The notes under the pieces were generated by a model, which was not told the origin of the DNA, searched no databases, and saw only the letters and a list, made by a program, of their open reading frames with translations. Position numbers and translations under genes: made by a program. Shown piece after piece: positions 23,960-37,214 of a DNA stretch of 64,000 nt. Each line of letters starts with the position of its first letter. The first letter of the stretch is position 1. This DNA is from Brachionus sp. 'Tiscar' (lineage: Eukaryota; Rotifera; Eurotatoria; Ploima; Brachionidae). The DNA is taken from positions 28,771 to 92,770 of the forward strand of contig VANL01000045.1 of NCBI GenBank assembly GCA_006352455.1, given 5' to 3'.

Positions 23960-24178
23960 CAAAGTAAAATTTTTGCTCAGTTTTCAATTTGCTCTTTTTG
24001 CTCAAAAAATTTAAATGCGCAATTTTATTACATTGCATATTTGCAATTTTTTTTAAATTGAATTTGAAAGTTTTGTAAAGTTAAAAAAGTGTGTAAAGTG
24101 CAATGCAATGAAATTGCGCGTTTAAATTTCTTGAGCAAATAGAGCAAATTGAAAATTGAGCAAAAATTTTACTTTGCC
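23960..24178. mobile_element. MITE with about 80-bp terminal inverted repeats, abutting the SINE
   Basis: The left arm from CAAAGTAAAATTTTTGCTCA pairs with the right arm, whose reverse complement begins GGCAAAGTAAAATTTTTGC. Both continue through TTTTCAATTTGCTC, AAATTTAAA and GCGCAATTT. It resembles the element at 46645-46854, which also starts GGCAAAGTAAAA. The left three bases are changed. Confidence 0.75.
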
Positions 24179-27100
24179 GTAATTTTCCTATTTAAATCTT
24201 GGATAATTTTGTTCTATATAAAATTTTAGATAAAAAGTATTCGGTGTTAAAAATTTTATTTCTGTTAACACTCTGACCAATTTTGAATTTTAATCTACAT
24301 TATTTATCTTTATTATTTTTCTCTAGCAGCAGTAGTAGTTGTCAAAGAAGACTTTCAATAAAGAATATATTGTACAAAAACACTAAGATGTAATTAACTC
24401 CAGCAGAGTTTTGGGTCAGTCTCTCTTCGCTTTGTCTGCGCTAAACCTCTAAACTTCTCTATCAATAAATGATTTAAAAACTGTTGATTTCTACTGCTTT
24501 ATCAGCATCTTGCAAATTTTTTCTTGATTAAATAGATTCTGTATGCCCATTTATTAACTCAATTTATTTTTTTCTCATAGCTTTCATATTTTGATTCCTT
24601 TTCACATTTGTTTTTTTTAGGCCTTGAGCAAAGTTTATTTTATTTAAATTATTATTATACCGATGTTATCCGATCCACAATAATCGGGAAGAGTTCTTAA
24701 GTTTTTTTCCTTTTCTGAGCAAGCATTTTCAATATTAATTTCAGCATTAATTCTGTTTAAGATCATTCGAATCCAATACATCAAAAGCTTTGTTTTAAAT
24801 AATTTCTTAATACAAAGTTCTTTATCATCATATAGAAACCCATCTCCACCTACAGTTGATGGTTAATGGTTAAACAGTTCACTGTAGAGTCTTTATTTAT
24901 TTAAAGTTAATAAAAAATTTTAAATTTTACAAAAACTTTTTAATTTCATAATTTCATCTTTTCTTTAAAAAAAAACACAAATAATTTTTAAATTTCAAAG
25001 GTTCAAAGTTATTTTCTTGTAGAATCATGCTTTATAAAATTAAAATTATGTTATGAAAAAAAAAAACAAATGAAGAAGAATATCGGCTTCAATTATTATC
25101 TGTTAATTTGTTTTTATAAAGTTTCAACCAATTAGTAGAAGAAAATTACATCATCGTGAAAAACTCTTGAAAATTTATCATTGAAAAATCGAATTTTTCA
25201 GAACATTTGCTATTTTTCAGGACTTAAAATATTAATTAAAAAATGATAATTTTCTGTAAAATAACACTTGAAAATTTTCTAAGTAGAATAATAAAGAAAA
25301 ATATTAATTGAATTTCAAAAAATAAAAATTTTAAGATATTTTCTACTTAATGTATTATTGTTTTTAAACTATACAAAATACTAAATATATTTAATTTAGG
25401 ACAAATTGATTAAAATTTGTAAAGCTGATAAGTCAGTATTAATATTAAGTAAATTATAATAAAGAATTATCAAATCATAATAAAATAATCGGGTGTTTTA
25501 TTTAACCAAAGCTTTTTATAACCTGATTTTAATGGAATCAAATTAGAATAAAAATGAAAAATATTTGATTTTAGAAAATTATAAATTTTAATAAAATTGA
25601 TTTATTTGAATTTATTTCTAGATAGTAGTGACGAAAAAAGACTTTAAGAAAAAATTTTAGCTTTAAGGCTTAGTCACAGTAATGTAAAAAAGAAAATCTC
25701 TTAAAAAAATTTTTAGATAATTTTTGAAAAAAATCCAAAAAATATTAAGTTTCAATTTTCTTCATAATTCATGCAAACAATAATCAAGCTTAATTAAGAA
25801 ATTTTTTTAACATTTGACTAATATTTAATTTTTATCTAAATATCAGATATATTTATATTTAAGTATATATATAAATAGAAAACTTTTTTTTTCTTTTCTA
25901 TTATTTTAAATAAAAGAATTTAGCATGTTCGAAAAACTTCTGCTTCGAAGTAAACATAAACGTTCATTTTGTTTGAGTTATGAATTATTTATAATAACAA
26001 AATCTTGTTAATTTTGCATTTAAATTTTGGTATTATGATATTTGCCGGTTAGATTTGGCCATAAAATTGTAAGGCATCAAATTGGATGTTTTCAAATTTA
26101 GAGAAATAATTGATAAAGAGAAAAGTAATAGTTAATTTTAAATCTTTAGAAGAAGTTGATTAACAACAGAAGCTAATAATTTTTTAAAGAAATTCTTTAA
26201 TCACATAGCTTAAGTGCTAATAAATTCTGACAAGAAATATTAAATGAATTTTGAAAAAAATTCTTTTAACCTTTAATTAAGATAGAATTTTCTTTTTAAT
26301 TATTAGATTTACCAAAACTTGTTCTAACTTTTATTTAATCAGCATTTTTAGATTTAATTTTCAATTTCAAAGCTCAATTTTTTTTTGTTTTAAAAAACCA
26401 AAACTGGCATCAATGTTTCATTTGGAAAAATTGAATTTTATTAATTTTCGACAATTCAGCTTATCGAGCATGACTTTTTTTTTTATTTTTCTTATTCATT
26501 AGACGTGTAATTTTAGCTTAAAATTTCTATTAATGAAGTTTCTTTATTTGTGCCTTTGCTTTTTACATAAATTTAAATAAATATTATTTATTGTTTCACT
26601 TTAATTAGATGAATATTAAAAAAATATAAATTTGGATAGCATGAATGTATTTTTATTTAAAAAAAAAACTCAAATTAAGTATCTGCTTAAAAATTCTATC
26701 AACTTTTATTTGAGTAACTAAATGACGCCAGATCGACTTTATATGAAGAGATTTTTTCTCAAATCATGGATCTATAAAACTGAGGCATATTTTTATTCAA
26801 ATCTTTTAGCAGCTTAAAACTAAAGTTTTTTTTTTTTTTTAAATCACATAGCTTTTAATTAATTAGATAATGATAGTATCATGAAAATTGTTTATCAATA
26901 AGATATTCATCAGCAATTCAAGTTTATTTTACCCAGAGCAATTAAATTGATAAGAAAAATGAATTAATAATAATTAATAGTTTGTTATTTTTGATCATGT
27001 TAAAATGATGACTGTTCTTTAATAAAGGCAGTAAAATTATTAAATTATTTTGTTTAGAATTTAGATGCTTGCCCGAGTGTTACCCTAGAAGCACATTAGA

Positions 27101-27623
27101 TAAAAATAATTAAAGGTTTATTAATCATATAAGTATTCAATTTATTTAAAACTAATAAGTCTGAAGAATCACTTGAAATCTTCCTTAGTATTTTGATCGA
27201 GATATACTTAAAATTGCTGAATATATTTGATTTTTGAAATTGATAAATTATTTTTCATATTAAATACAATCACACTAAAGCCTCACTGGTCCAAACAATT
27301 TACTCTAATTTAAAAGTTACATAACTTGTGCAATTTCAGGTTATCATAATATTTTTCTAAGGTATCTAATAATTCTGCTGACTGAGCTAATCGAATTAGA
27401 CGACCATAATTGAATAAAATCTAACGTCAAAAGAAGCTCAGTAAATAAAGAATCAAAAAATTTACACAGCAAAAAAACTGCAAATGGAGCTAATTAAAAT
27501 TTGAATAATAAAAAAAATTTTAGTTTCCTATTAGAACTAGATTTTGGTTTATAAAATATTGATTTTTTCTTTTAGATTTAATTTAAAAATAAAAAAAAAA
27601 AGGTTATAATAAATGAACTAGAA
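24179..27623. other. Large AT-rich intergenic block
   Basis: About 3.4 kb with no exon-like frame. A short AGCAGCAGTAGTAGTTG tract at 24327-24344 may be the 3' tail of another retrotransposon fragment, as at other sites here. Poly(T) and poly(A) runs are frequent, for example 26829-26841. Confidence 0.55.
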
Positions 27624-29938
27624 ATGAGCTTGTCAAGTCCGATAAGTAATTTTTTTGATTAATTTGACTAAATTAAATTTGACAAGAAAAATTTTATTTT
27701 TTTATTTTTTTTTTTCGTTCTAGTTGAATATGTTGTTTCAGTTGAAATTGAGACCAATCTGTCCAAAGAAGTGAACGAATGGGCCTTTGAATTTAAACTG
27801 AAAGGCGACCGTAATGAGGTAAATTTCAGCTTGAGTCAGCACATGATCAGAATAGTGAAAAAATTGTTTGCTGCAAACACAAATTGTGCTTCTTATTTGC
27901 ACGAATTTAGATTTAGTGAAAAAGATACCGGAAAGGTGGGATAAAATGTTCTGTCAATGCTATAAATTTTTTTTTTGCCTTTCCTTTCTAAGATAAAACA
28001 ACTCGAGTTAGTTAATTTTATGTGTCAAGAAAACTTAAAGGAAGTAAATTTAATTGAAATTCAAGTTAAAAACATTTTCCGCAATGATCAACAAATGTAA
28101 ATCAGCTAAAACAAATGTTCATGCATTTTTAATATTTTTTGTGTTGTCAAGATTTCCGATTGATAAACCATTAAGTCAAAATTCACGTCTAGTTCTCAGA
28201 CCAAATCTGAAGCCGGGTGAAAATGGTAGTGCTTTTTCTGAATAAAACATATTCCGTCAAATTTAATGTATCTTTTTTTTTTTCTAACAAACAAGGCATC
28301 TACTATGTTATTACCACACATACTGGCAATAAGCAAATGAACAAATCAAATGAACTAAATATTTCATTTCAGCTTATTGGTGATAAGGCCAAGACAAAGT
28401 CAATCGCACTTCAGCATAGCCAATTGAACAAACAGGCTTTTGTTTGTGGCAAGAAAGATGTGTTTGAAATTTTTGCGAACGATGTCGGCAGGGTGAGACT
28501 TCCTTCATTCATTTGTCATTTTGAAATAATTTAAATAATTGTTTAATTGATTTACACTTAGTTTAGTTCCATTTTTCGATCAATTGAGCACTTGATTAAT
28601 CATACAAAATTCAATTTTTATGCATTTATATTCCCTTCCTTTTTATTCCTATAAATTTAATATTAGAAATTTAAAAAAAAATAATGAAAATATAAAATTA
28701 GATAATTTATTAAATTTTAGATAACTAAAGTAGTGATTGCGAATCAAAGCGAGCCGAATCCTAATAACCATTGGTTTGTAGACAACTTTGAAGTTAAAAA
28801 TCTTAAAAATTCAGAGATATCCAAGTAATAAATTTGAAGTTCACATGAATTTTTATTCAATTAATGCTAAAATTAGTTTTCCTGTGAACAAAATTTTGGT
28901 ACCAACCGAAGAAATAATTTTGTTTCCAATGAGCATATGTGGTAACCTGCTAAGAATTCTACTTTAAATTATATAGACACATTTTTTGTCTTTAGAAATT
29001 TTGTATCAGGTGATACTACGCTTGAATGAGTTAGATGGACAAGCGAGCTCTAGCAAACATTTGGTCGATGTTTATTTTGTAATAAAAGGCGTTAAAGGGA
29101 GCACTAAAAAAATATACTTGAATAATTATGAAACAAAGCGTCAAGACCATCATGACCAAGATCCAAAAGAAAAATATTTTGAATTCAAATCAGATGATGT
29201 TGGAAAAATTGAGCAAATTAATTTGTCAATAAATGCGGAAAATTCGCCAGATAATTACATTTTTATTGACTTTATTGAGATAAAAATTCCTCTCCGATCC
29301 GAGGCATACAAATTTCCCATTGAGAGAGTGCTTGGAGAATATTTTGAGGATGGCAAGTGCGAGTTAGACTTGGAAGTATGGAAGCACCCTGAGCGTCACT
29401 CACATATTGGTAGAGATTAAAATTCCATATGTTTTTATTTGTTTTTATTTACACTTTTTTAAAGATTATGAGATATTAAGTGAAACAGGGCCTGATCAGA
29501 ACAAAGAAGCTAAAGGCAAAGTTTATCTAGTTATTTACGGAGATGCATGCAGAACAGGAAAAATAGAACTCAATGATGGAAGCTTTGAGAATAGCTTAAT
29601 GGATAATTATGAATTTAGTGCACCAGATGTTGGAAAAGTAAATTTAGACAAAAATGTTGAAACTTAAAATTCATTCATTTTACCGTAAATTTAAGATTAA
29701 AAAAATTGAAATTTTCTATATTCCTTTGAATTCTGACGCAGAATGGCATTTGGAAGCAATTCAGATTAAAGTTGCTTGCAGAAACGAAGCTTATAAGTAT
29801 AATTAAATGAAAAAAAAATAGAATTTATGATAAAATTTTTTGAAATAAATAAGATTTCCTATACATTGTTGGCTGAATGCAAAAAATGATCATTTAGAGC
29901 TATTTCCTTGGAAAAAGCCACACTTGAACAAAGTCTGA
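27624..29938 (+). CDS. Multi-PLAT (LOXHD1-like) protein
   Basis: Exons 27624-27645, 27724-27935, 27993-28096, 28152-28225, 28296-28492, 28721-28824, 28877-28941, 28996-29409, 29465-29637, 29696-29796, 29854-29938; 391 aa, all junctions in phase. Four PLAT/LH2-like beta-sandwich repeats can be traced, starting at EYVVSVEIETN, YYVITTHTG, ILYQVILRLNEL and YEILSETGPDQN. Each has the family's DVGK-I and WF/WH..-I-V phrases and closes in FPI or FPV. PLAT domains bind membranes or proteins; arrays of them form LOXHD1, a stereocilia protein of vertebrate hair cells. The repeats are diverged, lacking much of the conserved tryptophan and acidic content. There is no signal peptide, so it is cytosolic. 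The start exon is only 22 nt, but its phase-1 donor fits exactly. Repeats share two intron positions with the ODAD4-PLAT gene 5.7 kb upstream, which indicates local duplication. Confidence 0.8.
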
Positions 29939-31288
29939 TGAAAAATTTTTTTTCAAAATTTCAAAATATATGTTATGATTTTATATTGTGTTTATTTAAA
30001 TATATTTTAAATAAAATTAATTTTAAAAAACAAAAAACTATGTAAAATAATGATTACAAGAAAGATGGTGGTTGTACCGTAATTTATATTTTTTTGAGTG
30101 AATTAAACAAATTAATTAAAAATTTTAAGATAAAAAAAAAACGATTTTCTTAAAAAGAGAATTTTGAAACAGAAAAATTTGTAAAATTTTGGTAAAAATG
30201 CAAAAAAAAATTAAAAAATTCAGTCAAAGGTTTTTAATGCTTTTTTGGAAATAATTGATTTAATGTTTAAATCGCTCTCCATTATTTGATTTTCAATCAG
30301 AATCTTAAAAAAAAACCTCTTAAAAAATATCTAAAACCAATTACATAACAATTTTTAAAAATTTAAAATTTTTGATTTTGTTTTTTTGCTCCAAAATTCA
30401 CAATGCCTCAAATACAGCACATTAAAAGAAAAAATTTTTGAGCATAAGTCCAATATTTGATTATTATAGACCAGTAAATAATATAATTCAAATAATTTTA
30501 GATAGAACAATTCAAAATGAATTTTGAATTAAAAAAATAGCAAAATTTTTTTTTTCAATAACCCAGCAAGTAATACAAATTAAAAAAAATACTAATAAAT
30601 TATAATAGCTTATATAATGTATTAAATAAAAGAATAAGACATCTTTAGATCCAACGGTTTAATTTAATAATTTTTTAGTATTGATAACTTATTAGTTAAA
30701 TTAAAAATAATTGATTCAGTAACGCCAAGCTACTCTCATGATAATTTAGCTTTGAAATTTAAACAAAAAAATTTTGAAATTTAGTATCTGAATTGAATTC
30801 TATTCAAATTGTTTAACCTTTAATTCTAAAATTTGAATAATGCCTCATGTTGAAAAAATGTTGACCCAATCCCTTTATTCTTATAATTCAATTGATATAG
30901 GAAAAAATTAGTTAAATAGAAAAAATATATTCCAAAGCATAACAATTAGAAACTAATTTCGGATAAATGTGACCAATTTAATTTCGATCATTTGGTGACC
31001 AACGGTGGTCACCTTTTTGTGACTGGTGCAATAGATAACTAATTTAGAGTTATGTAAAAAAAATTGGTCAATTAATGATTACGGTGGTCACCTAATGACA
31101 AATAAATTGACTTTTTTATTAGATAAAGTTTAATTCTAATTTTCACATATAATAAAAATTTGAATTTATAAAAATTGAAAGAAATTGAATTTTGAATAAA
31201 AAAGACAAATAAAAAGTAAATATCATATGAAAAAAGTAAAATTTAAAAAAAGACAACGAAAATAAATATTAATAAGAATTTTAAATAT
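29939..31288. other. Intergenic, no gene seen
   Basis: AT-rich. A GGTGACC/GGTCACC-rich patch lies at 30970-31100 (palindromic pieces such as GGTGACCAACGGTGGTCACC), without clean terminal repeats. Confidence 0.5.
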
Positions 31289-31518
31289 TTAACACTCAAA
31301 AACCAGAGGAGTACTTTCGACCATTTGTGTTACCCTATCTTTTTACTTTTTTTACATGAAAATAGGCATATTTTACAACAAAAATTAATTAATTTTAATA
31401 TTTGTTGATTTAAGATTGATTAAAAAAATTTTTCAAAAACGAATAAATTTATCTAACTAAAAAGAAAAAAAAGATGCAAAATAAAGTGCCGAAAAAAATC
31501 CTCTATTTTTTGAATGTT
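31289..31518. mobile_element. TTAA-flanked MITE family 1, copy 2
   Basis: Starts TTAA plus CACTCAAAAACCAGAGG and ends, in reverse complement, with the related TTAACATTCAAAAAATAGAGG. The shared internal block CATGAAAATAGGCATATTTTA is present. TTAA at both borders matches piggyBac-type insertion. Confidence 0.8.
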
Positions 31519-32098
31519 AAATATTTAAAATTCTTCCCTAATATTAAATTTCTAAATACTTTTATAAATTTTACTTTTTTAAAATGAAAATTACTTTTTT
31601 TTTACCACTTTTTTCCTGACTTTTATGTATATCACATAATGTAAGAAAACAAAAATTTCTTAAAAAAATAAAATAACATAAAAATTTATTTGACTAAAAT
31701 TTTATCGAAAATTTTCTGGAAAAAAATTAATTGTTTCAAAATTAACTTTTTCGATTTAATGATTTATAATAATTATTTTCAGGAATCAAAACAGAAAAAT
31801 ATTTTACATAAATAGGTACATTTTTTTATAATTATGATTTTAAAGTTAAAAATTTTATAATAAAGTTTATTTTTATTATCGAAGTTTACACAGCGACTTT
31901 TGGGAAAATAATGCTATTTTTTTTAGATTTTAAGATATTAAAAAAACATTTTAATTATTTGATTAATTTAATTCTATGAAGTGATGACTAATTTTTATCA
32001 TAATTTATAAATTAATATATGATTAAGTTTAAATTTTGCAATTAACCATTTTTTAATTTTAAATTTAGTTAATATTCTACATAAAAAATTTATAAAAA
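31519..32098. other. Intergenic, upstream of vWA gene
   Basis: AT-rich, no supportable element; the gene's promoter presumably lies here. Confidence 0.5.
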
Positions 32099-34297
32099 AT
32101 GAATTTCGCTTCTGAATATGTCTTGTCAAAAAATAAAACTCTAAATGATAAAATAGAAGCAGACACATTTCAGCCTGACACAAATGTTATATCAGTTACT
32201 TTTGATCATTTGGTAGATTCTAATAATACTCACGCTGGTGAAGCCATTCTATGCTCCAAATGCGGCGCAATTCTATCCAAACATAGTAAAATAACAGATA
32301 TAGAAAATGATAAAAAAAAACAATGGATTTGTGAGTTATGTAATTTCGAGAACAAAATATTTGTTCATAGTGATGAAATTCCCAGCCAAGAAGAAATAAC
32401 TTACTTATTGGAATCGAGCCACCAAACCTTGACAACAAGTCCTAATTCTGATTCAACTTATGTAGTTTATTGTATCGATATATCGGGCTCAATGTCAATT
32501 AGTAGTCCTGTGAATGCAAACCTTAACCTGCCAACTGATCAAAAACGTATAGAACGCTTTCGAAATGTTGCCGGCGAAGACTATAATCCAAATTTGAACT
32601 CTAGACAAAGACACATAACTAGACTAGAAGTGACATTAAGATTTTAAATTAGAATTAGAAGTTAAGTTTTATTTTTAGGCAGTGCAAATTGCAATAGATG
32701 ATAATTTTAATGTTCTTGAAAAAAATAGTCCAGCAAAAAAGATTGGAATAGTTACTTTCAATCACATGGTCTCAGTAATAGGTGATGGAAAGATTAATCA
32801 AATAAATATTCAAGGAGATAGCTTGGAGTCAAAAAATGAGATTAAAACTGTAGCTGAACAAACACCGGACTTAGATTGTTTGTCAAATTGCAAAAATATT
32901 CTCAAAAAAAAGATTTTTGAGTAATTTTTTAGCTATTTTCTTGTTGATAGAAATTTAATTGTGCACTTAAAAGTCTAGAGGAAGGTGGTGCAACAGCCTT
33001 GGGTCCAGCTTTGTACTATTCAGTTATGTTGGCGAGTAAAAAATCAGGCAGTCAGGTAATTTTGTGCACGGACGGCTTGGCAAATAAGGGAATAGGCTCT
33101 TTGGAAAACCACAATCAGGATGAAATAGACAAATTTTATGATGATATATCAGAACTGGCTTTGTCTAATGGGTATTTTGCATTTAAAAAATCCAAAATGT
33201 ATATTATTTTCTCTTCAAAGTGTATCAGTCTCTATAATAACTATCGAGGGTACTTCCTGTAAACTAGGTATTTTGGGAGAAATATCTAGCAAGACTGGTG
33301 GACTGGTAAATTAAATCTTCTTAGAAAAAATCTTTATGATTAAATTCAAATTCAATAGGTAAATGTTGTAAATCCAATGCATCTGAAAGACCAATTCTCA
33401 AGTATTTTACAAGATCGAATTATAGCTACTAATGTTCTAGCTGAGCTTATCTTGCCCAAAGAACTGTATTTTTTTAGTTGTGAATAAGAAATAAATGTTA
33501 ATTTTTTTTTTTAAAAAAAGATACATAAAAGATCATGAAAACTTTGATAATCGTCAGAGCAAAATTGAAAAACAAGTTTTACTCATCTGTTAATAGAGTT
33601 GTTTTTTATTCTAAATATTTAAAAATTAAAGATTGGTAATGTAACTAGAGAAACTGAACTCACTTTTGAATTTGGTGTTAGAAATGGTATTTTCTCATAT
33701 TTTTATTATTTTTGTTTTTATTTACTTTTTAACTAGATTTGGAAATCAAAATGAAACAATTGCCATTTCAACTTAAAATTTTTTATAACAATTTGACTGG
33801 AGCCAAATTTTTAAGAGTCTTAACAAAAAATAAACAGCTAACTGATAATCAAGATTTAGCAGAAGAATGTAGAAATTATTTAAAAAATAAATTTGAAAAC
33901 ATAATTTTTTTTCTTAAATGTAATAGCTTGCAATCGAGCAATATTGGCTGTGAATGCTATCCAAACTCAAGGAAGACTTTTACAAAAGAATCCAAGTAAT
34001 GCCGTTTTGACAAATTATAGCGAATATGTCAAAAGAGTGTAATTTGACTTTTTTTTTTAGTTTAAAATTTTTTTTATATTTATGAATATTTTTAGACGGA
34101 CAAAAAAAAACGATGCCTTTTCAGCCGATACCTATTTGTCACAGCAAGAAGAACTTTCCAAAACAATGAAGTCAAATTATTCATTGTTACAATTGGACAC
34201 CGAGAATTCTTATCGAAGACTAAATGATCAAGACGCTTCAAAACTATACAATATGCAAAAAATAAATTCCAAAAATTTTTCTAACAAAAAAGACTAG
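32099..34297 (+). CDS. Sec23-type zinc finger plus von Willebrand A domain protein
   Basis: Ten exons: 32099-32629, 32679-32920, 32974-33171, 33221-33305, 33359-33465, 33521-33575, 33632-33686, 33737-33868, 33927-34038, 34096-34297; 572 aa. Residues 52-81 form a Sec23/24-like zinc finger (CSKC and CELC pairs). Residues 122-133 open a vWA domain with an intact metal-site motif DISGSMS; GGATALGPAL and CTDGLANKG are further vWA landmarks. A beta-rich region with KQLPFQLKI and a helical Sec23-like stretch ending in QGRLLQKNPSNA follow. The C-terminus is charged. The combination recalls the C-terminal part of circularly permutated Ras protein 1 of Dictyostelium and relatives, and Sec23, but the GTPase module is absent and the gelsolin domain of Sec23 is not seen. 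Probably a cytosolic scaffold or regulator; function unknown. The start has an A-rich ATG context and no upstream exon fits. Confidence 0.82.
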
Positions 34298-34360
34298 TTG
34301 AATAGATGCAATAAATAAATTTTGAGAAAAAAATGTTTTCCTTTTTTTTACTTAATTCAT

Positions 34361-34689
34361 GGTATTGTAAATTTTGGAACAAAATACAAAAACTTAAAAT
34401 TAAAAAAAAATTTTTTGTTTAGGTCAAAACTTGTTCTGAAAAATGTATCAGCTGATACAAAGCTTTTATAACCTATATTCATTATGTTTAAAAACTCTGT
34501 TACTCTGCATTATAATTTAAGAGAGTTATAATTTGAAAATAAAATTGCGTAGTGTTTGCAGAGAGAAATTTTATGGGTTGTACAAGCTTTGTATCTGTTG
34601 ATACATTTTTCAGAACAGGTTATGAACCTAAATAAAGAAAATTATTTCAATTTTAAGTTTTTGTTTTTTGTTCAAAAATTCACAATGTC
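34361..34689. mobile_element. Long-inverted-repeat MITE, about 329 bp
   Basis: The ends GGTATTGTAAATTTTGGAAC and, in reverse complement, GACATTGTGAATTTTTGAAC continue as inverted repeats for more than 100 bases. They run through CAAAAACTTAAAATT and then a very well paired TGTTCTGAAAAATGTATCA...GATACAAAGCTT. Only about 80 bases are unpaired in the centre, so the transcript would form a strong hairpin. It has no coding capacity and lies just past the vWA gene stop. Confidence 0.78.
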
Positions 34690-36694
34690 TAAATTTATAT
34701 CAAGAAAAAAAGATCGATAAAAAATAAATCGTTTCCAAAAAAAATCCTTTTAGTTGAAATTTAATCCCTAAATTCAATTCAGATGAAATTCAGCTGCTTT
34801 AGATATCTCTAATTTAAATTCTTCGAGCTTTTTTTTTAAAATTTTCCATTGATTGATGAAGAATTAGAAGAAAGCTAAGCTTCAATCTGGTAATTAGTTT
34901 GTGTTTAAATACGCTTAAGTTAGTTTATTTTGAGCATATTAAAGATAATTGAAAAATTAATGGGATAATTATTGCTGAAATTTTAGAATGACCAAGAACA
35001 ATATTTCCAGACAGCCTTGAGAATCATTAGCAAGATGTTTAGGATTACATTTTTGTAGATATCAGTTGATTTAATCATCATAACGCTAGATTAAGCATGA
35101 TTAATTATTTCATCACTTGGTTAACCCATTTATTTCTTAACTTCTTTCTGTAAATAAAGGTAATGAAATGCTCAAGCTTAATCCTTGAATATCGAATAGA
35201 TTTTAAAAAAAGTTATTCCAAAAGCATGTGCTAAATCTTGTGTTATTAACATGAGTTAATTATCTTCTTTATAGTTTTGCTAGAGGTTAAACTTGATAAA
35301 TTTTATCAATAAAATAAATTTTGTAATTTTAACTTAATTTTGATGATGTTAAAAAAAACATTGCCATGTTCACTTTTAGATTTTACCGACCAGAAAAGAA
35401 AATTCATTCGAAACTTTTAATTTTTTTATTGCATAAACCAAATAAATAGTAAATGTTTTTGAAATAAACTATAATTGTTAACTAATAATTGTTTTTCTAA
35501 ACTAATACAATTTTATTTGAAATAAGAGCAAATTTGCTATTAAAGCTCAATTAAGAAAAGACTTCTCTACTAAAATCCGGCATATTAGTAAGAAAATTTT
35601 AGACTTAGTTTTCTATATTGTTTTGATTGCTCACTATTGTAGTTCTAGACTTAAATTCCTATTTTACTAATTCCCAAATGTATTGTATAAATTTATAATT
35701 TCTTATTTTTTAATATCATAAATCAATAGACTTAAATACATAAATTCTTGTTAAAAAAAAAATTGTTGGAAAATATTTAGAAAAATTTTGGTCTGTTTAA
35801 TTATTTATAATTTAAAATTAAATTGAGTTGTGACAGAAACTGCCGTGATATGATAGCAATAAATTACTATTTTTTTCTTTGTTTACCAACCACATTTTTT
35901 ATATTATTTCGACAGATTTTTGAATTATATTCAGATTAATCATTTAGAAAATTAACAAATTCATTTTTGATTAATTCTACTACCATAAGCATAGGTCTCT
36001 ATTTTTTTTTGAATGATAATCTAATTTAACCAAGTATTGATCAATTTTTCATGATATTGTTTTCTACTTGAAATAGCAACTCAAATCAAATTTTATTTTA
36101 AAACAAGCATTTTGTATTCGATAGATTAATTTTGCTACTGTAAAAATTCAAAAATAATATGTTACATATGGAAAAAAGAACTTAAATAATGTGTTATTAT
36201 AGCATTATATTAGGTAATTTTAGCATAGAATTAAATTAAAAAGCGATTTTGAAAATTCAAAGCTAAAACTGTAAAATATTGATTAAGTAACCATAAATGC
36301 TTTAAATTATTTTGATTTCTATTTTTTTCTCAATCATAAAAATCTATCTCCCAATATTTAAAGAATAAGAATAAAAATTAATTAATTAATTTTGGAATGT
36401 AAAAATTCATACTGGTATTGAAAACTAAACAATATAACAAGCATTTAATTTAGATAGTTAAAATAGAAAATACAAATATTTAATTTGGGATAATTCGGAG
36501 AATGAGTAAATAGAAATTACAGGAAAATAATTAGATATATTGTTTATTTAGTTGTAAAAGAAAGCGGAATTCGTTTGGGAAAACTTAATATTTCTAAATA
36601 AAAGTTAACTCTTGAATTTTTATTTAACCAATTTAAAAGATGATAGAAAATTAGCTCACCAAATAGAATAAATCAAAGTAACTTGAAGCTAAAT
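34690..36694. other. Intergenic, upstream of receptor A
   Basis: About 2 kb of AT-rich DNA with no exon-like frame or clear repeat. Confidence 0.55.
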
Positions 36695-36935
36695 ATGAAA
36701 AAAGCGAAAATTAAAAATATCCCAATATCTAATAAAAACCGGTTCATCAATTGCCATTTGTTCAATGTAAAAATTTTTGTTTCTGCTTTTATTTTTGTTC
36801 TGCTTGCAAGCAAGACTAATGCAAAGCTTGGAAAAAATTCGTATTCAAAGAAACAATCTGCTGCGTATTCATCTATGTATGGGCCTAGATATCAGACCGA
36901 TCAATATAGAACAAATGATTGCAACGAATTCGATT
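36695..36935 (+). CDS. Candidate alternative first exon of receptor A (signal peptide exon)
   Basis: Opens with ATG and encodes a basic start, then a hydrophobic core FVSAFIFVLLASKTNAK with a good signal-peptidase site, then a tyrosine-rich stretch ending at EFD. A near-consensus donor (T|GTGAGT) follows in phase 1. Receptor A's own first exon (37215-37392) and receptor B's first exon also end in phase 1. This exon could therefore splice to the acceptor at 37469 and give a receptor with a different mature N-terminus. Alternatively it is the orphaned first exon of a lost tandem copy. Unspliced, it stops after two more codons. Confidence 0.5.
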
Positions 36936-37214
36936 GTGAGTAGAATTCTATCAAATTTCCTTATCAAATTTTCTATGCCTATATTACAAATTTAATATTA
37001 TTTCTGTTATTAGATTGATTTCATTAGAAAAGCCAAACTTTTCGATACTTATTATTCAAGAAAAGAGAATTTTTAGTCATCTTTGCTGTTAAATATCGAT
37101 TGATCCTGGCACTCTAAAAGTTTCCTCTTTCTAAATTAGGTCTACATTGTTCTTTCATTTTCTCATAGAAATAATCTAATTAGTTTTTAACTTTAAATTG
37201 AAGAGTTATTTAAA

